64,000 bases of DNA from JAAXHH01 sp965225915. Its GTDB lineage: Bacteria > JAAXHH01. Of this stretch, positions 35,837 through 44,492 are shown piece by piece. Position numbers and translations under genes: made by a program. Location of the stretch: positions 1,178,001 through 1,242,000 of the forward strand of contig OZ245326.1 in assembly GCA_965225915.1 (NCBI GenBank), given 5' to 3'. Numbering within the stretch: position 1 is the first letter of the stretch; each line of letters begins with the position of its first letter. The notes under the pieces are model-generated. The model worked only from the letters and a program-made list of their open reading frames with translations. It was not told the origin of the DNA and ran no database searches.

Positions 35837-36697
35837 CTACTCGTTCATCCTCGGGTCGAGGGCGTCGCGGAGGCCGTCGCCGATGAGCGAAAACCCGAGC
35901 ATGACCAGGGCGATCATGAAAACCGGAGAAAGGGCGAGGTGCCAGTAGTAGATCACGTTGGGCAGGTGACTGCTGACCATCTGTCCCCAGCTCGGTGTGG
36001 GTGGATTGATGCCCAGGCCGAGGAAGCTCAGTCCCGCCTCGGCGAAGATGGCCTGGGGTATGCCCATGGCCAGGCCGACGATGATGGGGCTGAGCGCGTT
36101 CGGCAGCATGTGGCGGACGATGGTGTGTACGTTGGACGCGCCCATGGACCGGGCGGCCCGAACGAAGTCGGACTCCCGCAGCGACAGGAACTGCGCGCGG
36201 ACCAGGCGACATACTCCTACCCAGCCTGTCACGCCGATGGCGAATAACACGTTGCTCAAACCGCTGCCCAGCCACGCCATGATCAGTATGGCGAAAAGCA
36301 GGCTGGGAAAAACCGACATCACGTCTACCAGGCGCATGACGATGTAATCGGCCTTACCGCCCTTGAATCCGGCGATGGCCCCGAGCGGCACCCCGATCAA
36401 CAGGGAAATCATCTGCGCGACGAAACCTACGATGAGCGAGATCCGTGCGCCGTACACGATCCGGCTGAAGTAGTCGCGGCCGATGCTGTCCGTTCCCATG
36501 GGATGGTCATAGGAGGGAAACTGCCACGCTTCGTCGAAATTGGCCTCGGAATAGTGGGATAGCGAGACCCATGGCGCGAAAATCGCCATGAACGTGATGA
36601 CGATGATGATGATCGCCGCCACGACGGAAAGCTTATTCTTCATGAAGCGGCGCAAGGCGTCGCGCCAGAGTCCGCCGGTGGATGTGGTGACTTCCAT
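35837..36697 (-). CDS. oppC: Oligopeptide ABC transporter permease (OppC-like)
   Basis: 286 residues with an OppC_N region and six transmembrane segments. The typical GTDSIGRDYFSRIVYGARISL lies near residue 70 and the EAA loop VRAARSMGASNVHTIVRHMLPN near 185. ATG 36697 follows the DUF368 stop by four bases; a longer extension into that gene is rejected. It forms the transport channel with OppB. The absence of adjacent oppD/oppF ATPase genes means a shared ATPase must be encoded elsewhere. Confidence 0.92.
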   Translation of the reverse strand: MEVTTSTGGLWRDALRRFMKNKLSVVAAIIIIVITFMAIFAPWVSLSHYSEANFDEAWQFPSYDHPMGTDSIGRDYFSRIVYGARISLIVGFVAQMISLLIGVPLGAIAGFKGGKADYIVMRLVDVMSVFPSLLFAILIMAWLGSGLSNVLFAIGVTGWVGVCRLVRAQFLSLRESDFVRAARSMGASNVHTIVRHMLPNALSPIIVGLAMGIPQAIFAEAGLSFLGLGINPPTPSWGQMVSSHLPNVIYYWHLALSPVFMIALVMLGFSLIGDGLRDALDPRMNE

Positions 36698-36701
36698 GGT
36701 T

Positions 36702-37655
36702 CTAGTTTTCCGTGTTTTCTGTGGAGCGCCTTGCCGCGAGGCGCTCGATGACCAGTACGATAACGCAGCCCGAGATGCCCAGTGCGATGGCCAGAAGGGC
36801 TTCGCCGGACAACGACCCGGGCAGGACATTCAGCTGTATGAGCGGTTTCACTACGCCGTGGCGGTCCGTAAACGATTCCAGCGTTTCTTTCCACGGCCAG
36901 ATCTTCCGCAATGAACCGGCCATGAGTCCAATGAGGGCGGCCACCGTCACGTCATGGTAGCGCAGGAACAGCCATCGAAGCACACGCGCGAAAAAAACCA
37001 GTCCCAGGATACCGCCGCAGCCGAAGATGACAATGGGCAGGAAATCGCGCTGCACCACGGCATTGAGCATGTACTGGTACTTTCCCAGTATGACCAGGAT
37101 GAACGAGCCAGAGATGCCGGGCAGGATCATGGCGCAGAGCGCGATGGCTCCGCTCAGGAACACGAACCACGCGGCCGAGGTCGTCTCGACCGGGACGGCG
37201 CCCACCAGGACGAAGGCGGCCGCGGCCGCCAATAGCATTGCGATCACTTCCCTCGCGGTCCAGGCGGACACCTTTCCACGAACGGTGATGATCGACGCGA
37301 GCACCAGCCCGAAGAAAAACGCCCACACGAGGACGGGATGATGCGCAAGCGTCCAGGTGAAGAACCGGGCCAGGCTGAAAATCGCCACCAATATACCCGT
37401 AACGAGGGCTATCAGGAACCTGTAGGGAAAACCGTCCAGGGCTTCCGTCAGTCGAAAGCTGAACAGCAGCCGCAGGAACCTCCCGTTGACAGAGTGAATG
37501 GCGTCCAGCAGTTCCTCGTACACTCCGAGGATAAAGGCCATGGTCCCTCCGGACACACCGGGAACGACATCGGCGACCCCCATGCAGAATCCACGGGCCG
37601 AGATACCGAGGTAACCCATGAAAGTACGTCCCGACCGCGAAGACTCGTTGTCCAT
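36702..37655 (-). CDS. DUF368 membrane protein, candidate undecaprenyl-phosphate translocase (PopT family)
   Basis: 317 residues with about eight to nine transmembrane segments. The family signature is clear: ARGFCMGVADVVPGVSGGTMAFILG near residue 20 and its internal echo GAIALCAMILPGISGSFILVILGKY near 170. DUF368 proteins were reported as flippases that recycle undecaprenyl phosphate, the lipid carrier of wall and surface polymers. The ATG shares one base with the oppB stop (TAATG), and oppC begins four bases after its own stop, so it is embedded in the opp operon. A longer in-frame extension into oppB is rejected. Confidence 0.9.
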   Translation of the reverse strand: MDNESSRSGRTFMGYLGISARGFCMGVADVVPGVSGGTMAFILGVYEELLDAIHSVNGRFLRLLFSFRLTEALDGFPYRFLIALVTGILVAIFSLARFFTWTLAHHPVLVWAFFFGLVLASIITVRGKVSAWTAREVIAMLLAAAAAFVLVGAVPVETTSAAWFVFLSGAIALCAMILPGISGSFILVILGKYQYMLNAVVQRDFLPIVIFGCGGILGLVFFARVLRWLFLRYHDVTVAALIGLMAGSLRKIWPWKETLESFTDRHGVVKPLIQLNVLPGSLSGEALLAIALGISGCVIVLVIERLAARRSTENTEN

Positions 37656-38587
37656 TACCTTCTCCCGCGCACGAATCGGACCCTGGGGTCCACGAGCGCG
37701 TACAGGATATCGGTCACAAGATAGACGATGCCGATCAGCACCGCGACGAGCAGAGTCAACGCCATGATCATGGGATAATCCCGTTCGAAAATGCTGGTGA
37801 CGAAGAACTGTCCCAGCCCGGGAATGCGGAATATGCCTTCGACGAACAGCGATCCGGTCATCACGCCGGGAAGCATCGGCCCCATGATGGTCAGCAACGG
37901 GATCAGGGAGTTCTTCATCACGTGGATGAACAGGACGCTCCGCTCCTTGAGTCCCTTTGCCCGGGCCGTGCGCACGTAGTCCATGCGCAGGTTTTCCAGT
38001 ACGCTCGATCGGGTGTAACGGGCTACGATAGCCATGGGACCCAGGGCATAAACGATCACCGGCATGATCCACGTTTCAGGTCCACCCCATCCACCCGTGG
38101 GCAGGATCCTCCATATGGTCGCGAAGATGACGATGAACAATATGGATATGGCAAAACTGGGCACAGTGATCCCAAGCGTCGCAATCATCGTTGTCCCGTA
38201 ATCCAACCATGTGTTCTGTCGGATCGCGGACAATATGCCCAAGAGGATGCCGAAAGTGAACGCCAGGGCGAGGCCCATGCCGCCCAGTTGCATGCTGATG
38301 GGCCAGGTCCGCGAAATCAGGTCCGTTACCGTCTCGCCCGGACTCTGAAAGGGAATACCGAAATCAAACTGCAGCGCGTGCCACATGTACCGCCCGTACT
38401 GCTCGTACAGGGGCCGGTCCAAGCCGTACTTGCGCAGGATATTCGCCTTGGCCTCGGCCGACAGGGGCATCTTCTCTTCGTCGAACGGGCCGCCTGGAAC
38501 CGCATGCATCAAGCTGAAGGTGATGATCGTTACCAGGAACAGTACGCCGACCAAGCCCAAGATGCGGTATATGATATATCGGATCAT
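37655..38587 (-). CDS. oppB: Oligopeptide ABC transporter permease (OppB-like)
   Basis: 310 residues, six transmembrane segments. N terminus IRYIIYRILGLVGVLFLVT and MHAVPGGPFD are classic OppB/DppB features; the EAA loop is YVRTARAKGLKERSVLFIHVMKNS near 205. ATG 38585-38587 is chosen; an extension to 38674 has no support. First gene of the leftward operon, followed without gap by the DUF368 gene. Confidence 0.92.
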   Translation of the reverse strand: MIRYIIYRILGLVGVLFLVTIITFSLMHAVPGGPFDEEKMPLSAEAKANILRKYGLDRPLYEQYGRYMWHALQFDFGIPFQSPGETVTDLISRTWPISMQLGGMGLALAFTFGILLGILSAIRQNTWLDYGTTMIATLGITVPSFAISILFIVIFATIWRILPTGGWGGPETWIMPVIVYALGPMAIVARYTRSSVLENLRMDYVRTARAKGLKERSVLFIHVMKNSLIPLLTIMGPMLPGVMTGSLFVEGIFRIPGLGQFFVTSIFERDYPMIMALTLLVAVLIGIVYLVTDILYALVDPRVRFVRGRR

Positions 38588-38896
38588 ATGGTTTTCTAAT
38601 GGGCTGCTGCGGTGAAAACGGGGCGAATCCACCGGTTCGTGAAACAAGCGGGGCTTCCGGCGGTCTAGCCTCAATAGTGCAAGCGGACGCGTCGGGGTGT
38701 CAAGTTTTATTTACCGGGTATGATCGTTCTCAAGGGTGAAATCCACCAGGGTTAATCCAAAGGCGAAGCAGGTGGATTCAGGGCAGTGTTTCTCCCGCGC
38801 TTCAGGGGTATCTCCCCTTGACACCCCCATGGTCGTTTTACAAATTAACCGACGTGATTCCACGGTTACGGTTTGAAGCGCAAGGAGGACTCAGGC
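38588..38896. other. Divergent intergenic region with two outward -35-like elements
   Basis: 309 bases without a gene. TTGACA at 38818-38823 faces right toward the enolase-superfamily gene, with a poor -10 (CAAATT) 17 bases on. TGTCAA at 38698-38703, that is TTGACA on the minus strand, faces oppB with CACTAT 18 bases on. Both are followed by CCCC. A divergent promoter pair is likely; the -10 boxes are weak, so activators may be needed. No operator palindrome stands out. Confidence 0.4.
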
Positions 38897-40012
38897 GTGA
38901 GGATCATCGAGGTTTCTGCGCTGGTTCTGCGGCTGCCGGAAGTCACGGAGGCCTGTGACGGTACGCAGGATACCTGCCTGATCAAAATCGAAACGGACGA
39001 AGGCATTACGGGCTGGGGGGAGGTCGATTCCTGTCCCACCGTGGTAAAGGCCGTCATAGACGCGCCGTTGTCACACCAGATCTGCAACGGCCTGGCAAAC
39101 GCGCTGGCCGGCGCCGATCCACTGGACATCGACGCGTGCACGGGCCGGATGATGGACGCTGCCAATTACTATGGCCGTGCCGCCATCGGCCTTCACGCCA
39201 TGGCAGGGGTCAACCTGGCGCTCTGGGACATCGCCGGGAAGGCCAGCGGACAACCGGTCTACCGCCTTCTGGGCGGTGCGCACAAGCACAGGTTCAGGGC
39301 CTACGCTTCCGTCCTGTTCGGAGACACGCCGGAAGAGACCCGGACGATTGGTCGAAGGTTCGCCGACCAGGGATTCACGGCCGTCAAGTTCGGCTGGGGA
39401 CCCATGGGAGAGGACGAACGGCAGGATGTCGCGCTGGTGAGGGAGGCCCGCAGGGGAACAGGTGACGACGTCGACGTGCTCATCGACGCGGGCCAGGTCT
39501 GGGACTGGGAGACCGCGCTGACCCGGGCCCGACAATTTTCCGAGTACCGGCCCTTCTGGATCGAAGAACCCCTTCACCCCGACGACATCAAAGGGTACGC
39601 TGCTCTTACCGCGGAAAGTCCGGTGTCCATCGCTACCGGAGAAGCGGAATCCCGGCTCGAGGACTTCGAACGGCTGGTCATCGAGGGCGGGCTCGACTGG
39701 ATTCAACCCGATCCGGGGCGCTGTGGCATATCGACCATGACGGCGGCCGGGCGGACGGCCCACAACCACGGCCGCAAGGTCGTCAATCACAGTTACAAGA
39801 GCGGCATCACCATGGCGGCGTCGCTTCACGCGCTGGCCGCCTTGCCCAACGCGTCCGTCTTCGAGTTCTGCATGTCCGATTCGCCGCTGCGGCACGAACT
39901 GACCCATGAACGGTTTACTATCGATGACGACGGTTTCGTGGCGGTCCCCGACGGACCCGGACTGGGCGTCACGGTAAACGAAGAAACCATAGCCAGGTAC
40001 CGGGTCGCGTAG
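38897..40012 (+). CDS. Mandelate racemase/muconate lactonizing enzyme family protein (enolase superfamily)
   Basis: 371 residues. Members remove a proton next to a carboxylate; many are sugar-acid dehydratases or epimerases. The N-terminal capping domain is followed by a barrel with AVKFGWGP (catalytic Lys region) near 163, metal ligands Asp in LIDAGQVW near 196, Glu in WIEEPLH near 222 and Glu in TGEAES near 248, and NHSYKSG near 298, with the basic residue on strand seven. GTG 38897 is chosen because AAGGAGG lies eight bases upstream. It begins a rightward operon with cupin, KDPG aldolase and sugar-nucleotide genes, which suggests aldonate dehydration. Confidence 0.88.
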   Translation: MRIIEVSALVLRLPEVTEACDGTQDTCLIKIETDEGITGWGEVDSCPTVVKAVIDAPLSHQICNGLANALAGADPLDIDACTGRMMDAANYYGRAAIGLHAMAGVNLALWDIAGKASGQPVYRLLGGAHKHRFRAYASVLFGDTPEETRTIGRRFADQGFTAVKFGWGPMGEDERQDVALVREARRGTGDDVDVLIDAGQVWDWETALTRARQFSEYRPFWIEEPLHPDDIKGYAALTAESPVSIATGEAESRLEDFERLVIEGGLDWIQPDPGRCGISTMTAAGRTAHNHGRKVVNHSYKSGITMAASLHALAALPNASVFEFCMSDSPLRHELTHERFTIDDDGFVAVPDGPGLGVTVNEETIARYRVA

Positions 40013-40058
40013 TTTTCGAGGTGTTTAACCGGCGTTCATGCGCAGCGACACTTGGTTC

Positions 40059-40102
40059 GTACACCGCTGTTCTATCCTATGTACACCGCTATTCTATCCT
40101 GA
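40059..40102 (+). repeat. Tandem 22-bp direct repeat upstream of the cupin gene
   Basis: Two adjacent copies beginning GTACACCGCT and continuing to TTCTATCCT, at 40059-40080 and 40081-40102, differing at three positions. The second copy abuts the GAAGGAG ribosome site of the cupin gene. Confidence 0.8.
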
Positions 40103-40114
40103 AGGAGTACCACG

Positions 40115-40516
40115 ATGGCCCCACCGAAACCGATCATGCATGCCACGCTCAACCAGATCAACATCGAAGAAATCAAGGAACGGATCGGTCCGCCGCCCGC
40201 CGCCTGCGCAGTCGTTACCGCGGAACACGTGACGGCGGCATTCATCTGGCAGTTGTCGGGCACGGAGAACGACAACCATTGCCACGACTACGACGAATGG
40301 TGGATCGTGCTGGAGGGTGAAATCGACTGGGTGATCGAAGGACGGGACGAGCCTGTTCACGCCAAAGCGGGAGATTTCATTTACGTGCCCGCCCAGACTT
40401 TTCACCACATTTTCCCCACCGGGGGCCAGCCGTCGATCCGTCTCGGGGTCGCCCTGCCGGGACACGGACACCTGCACGAACGCCCGGAACGCAAGGTGAA
40501 GATCACGGTGGAGTGA
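40115..40516 (+). CDS. Single-domain cupin protein
   Basis: 133 residues. Cupin motif 1 reads HCHDYDEWWIVLEGEIDWVIEG and motif 2 PAQTFHHIFPTG, giving metal-binding His (HCH), Glu and a later His. Cupins of this size include sugar isomerases, epimerases and small dioxygenases; the operon setting favours a sugar-acid step. AAGGAG lies eight bases before ATG 40115. The KDPG aldolase gene follows after four bases. Confidence 0.8.
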   Translation: MAPPKPIMHATLNQINIEEIKERIGPPPAACAVVTAEHVTAAFIWQLSGTENDNHCHDYDEWWIVLEGEIDWVIEGRDEPVHAKAGDFIYVPAQTFHHIFPTGGQPSIRLGVALPGHGHLHERPERKVKITVE

Positions 40517-40520
40517 AACC

Positions 40521-41177
40521 ATGTCTACGAAAGCTGAAAACCTCGGATCCATGAAAGCCGGCGGCGTGGTCGCGGTGCTCAGGGCGGACCGGCCCGACGC
40601 GCTGGTCGAGGTCGCCCAGGCCATCGGTAGGGGAGGGATCGGGGCCATCGAGATTACCATGACGACACCCGGAGCCCTGGACGTCATCGGCGAATGCGCG
40701 AACCGGCTCGGAGGCGAGTTCCTGCTCGGCGCGGGTACCGTACTGGATCCCGAAACGGCCCGCGCCGCGATCCTGGCCGGCGCCGAATATATCGTGACGC
40801 CCACGTTGAACCCGGACGTCATCACCCTCTGCCGCCGGTACGACAAGATCGTCATTCCGGGCGCGCTGACACCGACGGAAATCCTGACGGCCTGGGAATG
40901 CGGCGCGGACATCGTGAAAGTGTTTCCCGCGAGCGCGGTGGGCCCTCGCTATTTCAAGGACGTCAAGGGACCGCTCCCCCAGATCGATCTCATGCCGACG
41001 GGCGGGGTGGACCTGGAAAACGCGGGCGACTTCATCCGGGCGGGCGCCTGCGCCATCGCCGTGGGCGGCAACCTGGTCGACAAGGCCGCCGTGGCCGCGG
41101 GCGACTGGCAGGTCCTTACCGATACGGCCAGGAAATACGTCGATGCGGTCTGGACCGCGCGACAGGACGGTGGATGA
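40521..41177 (+). CDS. eda: 2-keto-3-deoxy-6-phosphogluconate/4-hydroxy-2-oxoglutarate aldolase
   Basis: Class I aldolase that splits KDPG (or related keto-deoxy sugar acids) into pyruvate and an aldehyde. 218 residues. Motifs: GAIEITMTTPGAL near 33 (the catalytic Glu), GAGTVLDPETA near 70, FIVTP-like YIVTPTLN, and the Schiff-base Lys133 in DIVKVFPAS; PTGGVDLENAG near 155. The TGA overlaps the ATG of the GalU-like gene. No KDG kinase gene is adjacent. Confidence 0.9.
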   Translation: MSTKAENLGSMKAGGVVAVLRADRPDALVEVAQAIGRGGIGAIEITMTTPGALDVIGECANRLGGEFLLGAGTVLDPETARAAILAGAEYIVTPTLNPDVITLCRRYDKIVIPGALTPTEILTAWECGADIVKVFPASAVGPRYFKDVKGPLPQIDLMPTGGVDLENAGDFIRAGACAIAVGGNLVDKAAVAAGDWQVLTDTARKYVDAVWTARQDGG

Positions 41178-42064
41178 TGATTCGAAAGGCCGTGGTTCCC
41201 GTCGCGGGACTGGGCACCCGGATGCTGCCGCTCACACGGTCTGTTCCCAAGGAGATGCTGCCGCTCGGCCGCAAACCGGCAATACACCGCGTGGTGGATG
41301 AACTGGCGGCCGCGGGCATCGAACGCATTCTCTTCGTTACGGCCAGCCACAAGCGGGCGATCGAGGACTACTTCGAGCGCGGCGAACGCGGCGAGCTGTC
41401 AGACGGGTTTCACCGTGAGCGGCATGGCCATGATCCAACTGAGGAATTTTCCCCGCCTGCGCTGGACTACACGTTCGTGCGACAGGACGTCCCGGCCGGC
41501 AATGGTGACGCCGTGCGACTGGGCAAGTCATTCGCGGGATCAGACGCCTTCGTCGTGGCCTGGGGCGACGCCGTCATCAGGTCGCCGGCCGCAGGCAGCG
41601 TCCTGCGGCGCATGATGGAAACCCACGCGCAGCAGGACGCGGCCTGCACCATCGCGGTGGAATACGTACCCGCAGACCGGGTGACCCGATACGGTATCGT
41701 ACGACCCGTATACGAATCCGACACGGCGTTCCCGATCGACGATATCGTGGAAAAGCCGTCCAAGGAAACCGCGCCCAGCCGATACGCCGTGTCGGCACGG
41801 TACATATGCGGCCCCGGCATCTTCCCGGCGCTGGAGACTACGCCGCGGGGCAGGAACGGCGAACTGTGGCTCGCCGATGCCATCCGAAACCTGCTCCGGA
41901 AGGGCGGGGCGGTATGGTGCGTACCCCTGGGATCCGGCAGCCGTAGATACGACATCGGTACACCCCTGACCTACTGGGAAGCCTTTGCCGATTATGCCCT
42001 GGAGGATGAAACCGACGGAGCGGACTTTCAGGATATCCTGCAACGGCGGCTGAACCGCGGATGA
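41174..42064 (+). CDS. galU: UTP-glucose-1-phosphate uridylyltransferase-like protein
   Basis: Nucleotidyltransferase making a UDP-sugar from UTP and a sugar 1-phosphate. 296 residues. The signature AGLGTRMLPLTRSVPKEMLPLGRKPAI is the GalU N terminus, here interrupted into shorter blocks: VAGLGTR near 11, KEMLPLG near 25, QDVPAGNGDAV near 100, VAWGDAVI, and YDIGTPLTYWEAF near 262. ATG 41174 overlaps the eda stop. The next gene is a glucuronokinase-like kinase, so the true substrate may be glucuronic acid 1-phosphate rather than glucose 1-phosphate. Confidence 0.85.
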   Translation: MMIRKAVVPVAGLGTRMLPLTRSVPKEMLPLGRKPAIHRVVDELAAAGIERILFVTASHKRAIEDYFERGERGELSDGFHRERHGHDPTEEFSPPALDYTFVRQDVPAGNGDAVRLGKSFAGSDAFVVAWGDAVIRSPAAGSVLRRMMETHAQQDAACTIAVEYVPADRVTRYGIVRPVYESDTAFPIDDIVEKPSKETAPSRYAVSARYICGPGIFPALETTPRGRNGELWLADAIRNLLRKGGAVWCVPLGSGSRRYDIGTPLTYWEAFADYALEDETDGADFQDILQRRLNRG

Positions 42065-42089
42065 ACCGCGTACACAGATCGGAGTCTAC

Positions 42090-43085
42090 TTGAACCGGAC
42101 CGTGATTACATCGGCGCCTGGACGCGTCGGCCTGGTGGGCAATCCGACCGACATGTACGGCGGAAGCGTGATATCGTGCTCGACGGTGGAAAGGGCAAGG
42201 GTCAGGATCCAAATCGCTGATTGCCTGGTCCTGGACGCCGGAACCGAGCGGAAGGTCATTGAATCGCCGGACGACCTGAACCCTAGGGGCGACATTTTCG
42301 ATATCGCCCGGTCCGCGTTGACCGGTACCGAATCCACGGACCTTCGTGTCCATGTTTCTTGGTCGACCGACATCCCCTTCCGGGCCGGTCTTTCGGGTTC
42401 GACCGCACTGCTCGTCTCCATGGTCGCCGGGCTGCTCGCCTTCCGCGGCATCCGTCACGGTCCCTATCACCTGGCTGAACTCGTCCGCATGATCGAGTAC
42501 CGCCACCTGTGCTTCTGCGGGTACCAGGACGCCTACATGTGCACCTTCGGCGGACTGCGTTACATGGATTTCAGGGGGAAGGAATTCCACCTGGAGTTCG
42601 GTACCGATCCCTTCGCTACCATGGAACCGCTGGCATCCGCCATTGCCCTTCCGGTCGTGGTGGCCATAACGGGCGGCCAGCGCGTCTCCGGCGGCGTGCA
42701 TACCCCGCTCCGGGAACGCTGGCTCGCCGGGGAACCTGGGATAGTCGAAGCGTACAAGACCATCACCGGCCTGGCCCGGGACGGTAAGAAAGCGATCCTC
42801 GAAAACCGGCTCGACACGCTGGGAGACCTGATGAACGAGAACCAGGCACTGACGCAGGCGCTCGGCGGATCCAATCCCGAAGACGACCGGTTCATCGATC
42901 TGGCAAGACGGGCGGGTGCCACCGGCGCCAAGCTCGCGGGAAGCAGCGGGGCGATCGTGGCACTTCACCGGTCCCCCCGCGAACTGGCCCGTGCCATGAT
43001 GGAAGCCGGCGCCGTGGACGTACTTGAACCCGTGCCGGGTCCTGGGCTCGATATCGAGCAGGAAGATCCGCAGGAGACGCCATGA
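42090..43085 (+). CDS. GHMP kinase, glucuronokinase-like
   Basis: 331 residues. ATP-dependent sugar kinase with GHMP motif 1 APGRVGLVGNPTDMYGG near residue 9, motif 2 FRAGLSGSTALLV near 96, and motif 3 AKLAGSSGAIVAL near 290. The GNPTD motif is like GNPSD in plant glucuronokinases, which phosphorylate D-glucuronate at C1. With the adjacent GalU-like enzyme, this would make UDP-glucuronate by salvage. TTG 42090 is preceded by GGAG at five bases. The TGA overlaps the larA-like ATG. Confidence 0.78.
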   Translation: MNRTVITSAPGRVGLVGNPTDMYGGSVISCSTVERARVRIQIADCLVLDAGTERKVIESPDDLNPRGDIFDIARSALTGTESTDLRVHVSWSTDIPFRAGLSGSTALLVSMVAGLLAFRGIRHGPYHLAELVRMIEYRHLCFCGYQDAYMCTFGGLRYMDFRGKEFHLEFGTDPFATMEPLASAIALPVVVAITGGQRVSGGVHTPLRERWLAGEPGIVEAYKTITGLARDGKKAILENRLDTLGDLMNENQALTQALGGSNPEDDRFIDLARRAGATGAKLAGSSGAIVALHRSPRELARAMMEAGAVDVLEPVPGPGLDIEQEDPQETP

Positions 43086-44374
43086 ATATCACACTCGACT
43101 ATCACAGGACCGGACTCGAAGTGCGCGTACCGGACGAGAACCTCGCCGCGGTCCTGTTCATGCAGGAGACGCCACCCCTGGTTGACCCGGTCGCGGCCAC
43201 GCGGGAGGCGCTTCGCCGGCCCGTGGCGGGCCCACCGCTCGAGGCGATCGCCCGGGGACGCCGGAACGCCTGCGTGGTCGTTTCCGACATCACCCGGCCC
43301 GTTCCCCACGACATCATTTTGCCGCCCCTCCTGGAATGCCTGGAGCGAAGCGGTTTGCGGCCGGAGGATATCACCCTCCTGGTCGCCACGGGACTGCACG
43401 CCCCCATGGACGAGGATCAGCTCCGCGAGACCCTGACCGACTCCGTGGTCGACCGCTATCCCGTCGTCAATCACAGGGCGCGGATCGGTGACGAGCAGGC
43501 CAGCCTGGGGACCACGCGTACCGGGATCCCGATCCACGTGGACCGCAGGTACGTCGAGAGCGATCTCAAGGTGTTGACCGGATTGATCGAGGCTCATTTC
43601 ATGGCCGGGTATTCGGGCGGAAGAAAGCTGGTCGCGCCCGGACTGGTGGGCGTGGAGACGATAGAACACCTCCACGGGCCGAAGATACTGGAACATCCCC
43701 GTGCTACTACGGGCGTCCTCGACGGCAATCCGCTTCACGAGGCGGCGCTGGAAATCGCACGGCGGGCCGGAGCCGATTTCATACTCAACGTATCCATGGA
43801 CGAGGACCGGCGCGTCACCGGGGTTTTCGCCGGCGAGCTCGACCTTGCGCACCGTTACGGGGTATGCCAGGTGGAAAGCATGGTGGTGGCCAGTATCGAG
43901 GCACCGGTGGACATCGTCGTGACTTCCGCGGCCGGCTATCCCCTGGATACCACCTTCTACCAGGCCGTCAAGGGCATGGTCGGGGTGCTGGACATCCTCA
44001 CGGAAGGCGGTTCGATCGTCATCGCGGCCGGGTGTGCAGACGGGATCGGAAGCCCCGAATTCGAAGGACTGCTGAGGCGCACGACCGACATAGACGCCTT
44101 TCTCGAATGGATCGAACGTCCGGGCGTGTTTACCATCGACCAGTGGGAAATCGAAGAACTGATCAAGGCGTTAAAGAAGGGCCGGGTATACCTCTATACG
44201 GACGGCCTGAGTGACGACGACGTGCGGGATTGTCTCGTGGAACCGGTTCCGTCCGTCGAAGCCGGCATAGCGCGGGCCCTGCGGCGTCACGGCATCGAAG
44301 CCACCATCGCGGTAGTTCCTCGAGGACCCTACGTCATTCCCCGCGTACGCCGAGGCCAGGACGCCGCTGGGTAG
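43082..44374 (+). CDS. Nickel-pincer-dependent racemase family protein (LarA/DUF2088)
   Basis: LarA interconverts lactate enantiomers through a nickel-pincer nucleotide bound to a Lys; homologues act on other 2-hydroxy acids and sugar acids. 430 residues. Conserved features: VSDITRPVPHD near 77, ATGLHAPM near 103, EAHFMAGYSGGRK near 170-182 with the cofactor-linked Lys at about 182, and YQAVKGM near 298 with Gln and Lys expected at the active site. No larB, larC or larE genes for cofactor synthesis are in this window, so they must lie elsewhere. Placement in a sugar-acid operon suggests racemisation or epimerisation of an aldonate. Confidence 0.88.
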   Translation: MNITLDYHRTGLEVRVPDENLAAVLFMQETPPLVDPVAATREALRRPVAGPPLEAIARGRRNACVVVSDITRPVPHDIILPPLLECLERSGLRPEDITLLVATGLHAPMDEDQLRETLTDSVVDRYPVVNHRARIGDEQASLGTTRTGIPIHVDRRYVESDLKVLTGLIEAHFMAGYSGGRKLVAPGLVGVETIEHLHGPKILEHPRATTGVLDGNPLHEAALEIARRAGADFILNVSMDEDRRVTGVFAGELDLAHRYGVCQVESMVVASIEAPVDIVVTSAAGYPLDTTFYQAVKGMVGVLDILTEGGSIVIAAGCADGIGSPEFEGLLRRTTDIDAFLEWIERPGVFTIDQWEIEELIKALKKGRVYLYTDGLSDDDVRDCLVEPVPSVEAGIARALRRHGIEATIAVVPRGPYVIPRVRRGQDAAG

Positions 44375-44408
44375 TTCGTCCACGCGACAGGACGCCGCCG
44401 GGTAGTTC
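44357..44408 (+). repeat. 21-bp direct repeat duplicating the end of the larA-like gene
   Basis: 44357-44377 and 44388-44408 share 20 of 21 bases, separated by 10. The first copy includes the last codons and TAG stop of the larA-like gene; the second repeats them (QDAAG-stop) without a gene. Confidence 0.8.
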
Positions 44409-44492
44409 TCTGCCGCTTTCTGGTCGCCGACGGGCAGTTGCCGCCGCGGCCAGACCGCCACATCCTGAACGCCTCCGGATAGGAAGCCTAAC

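Noticed and set aside
36698..36829. Longer start for oppC inside the DUF368 gene
   Set aside because: The start four bases after the DUF368 stop fits family length and operon coupling.
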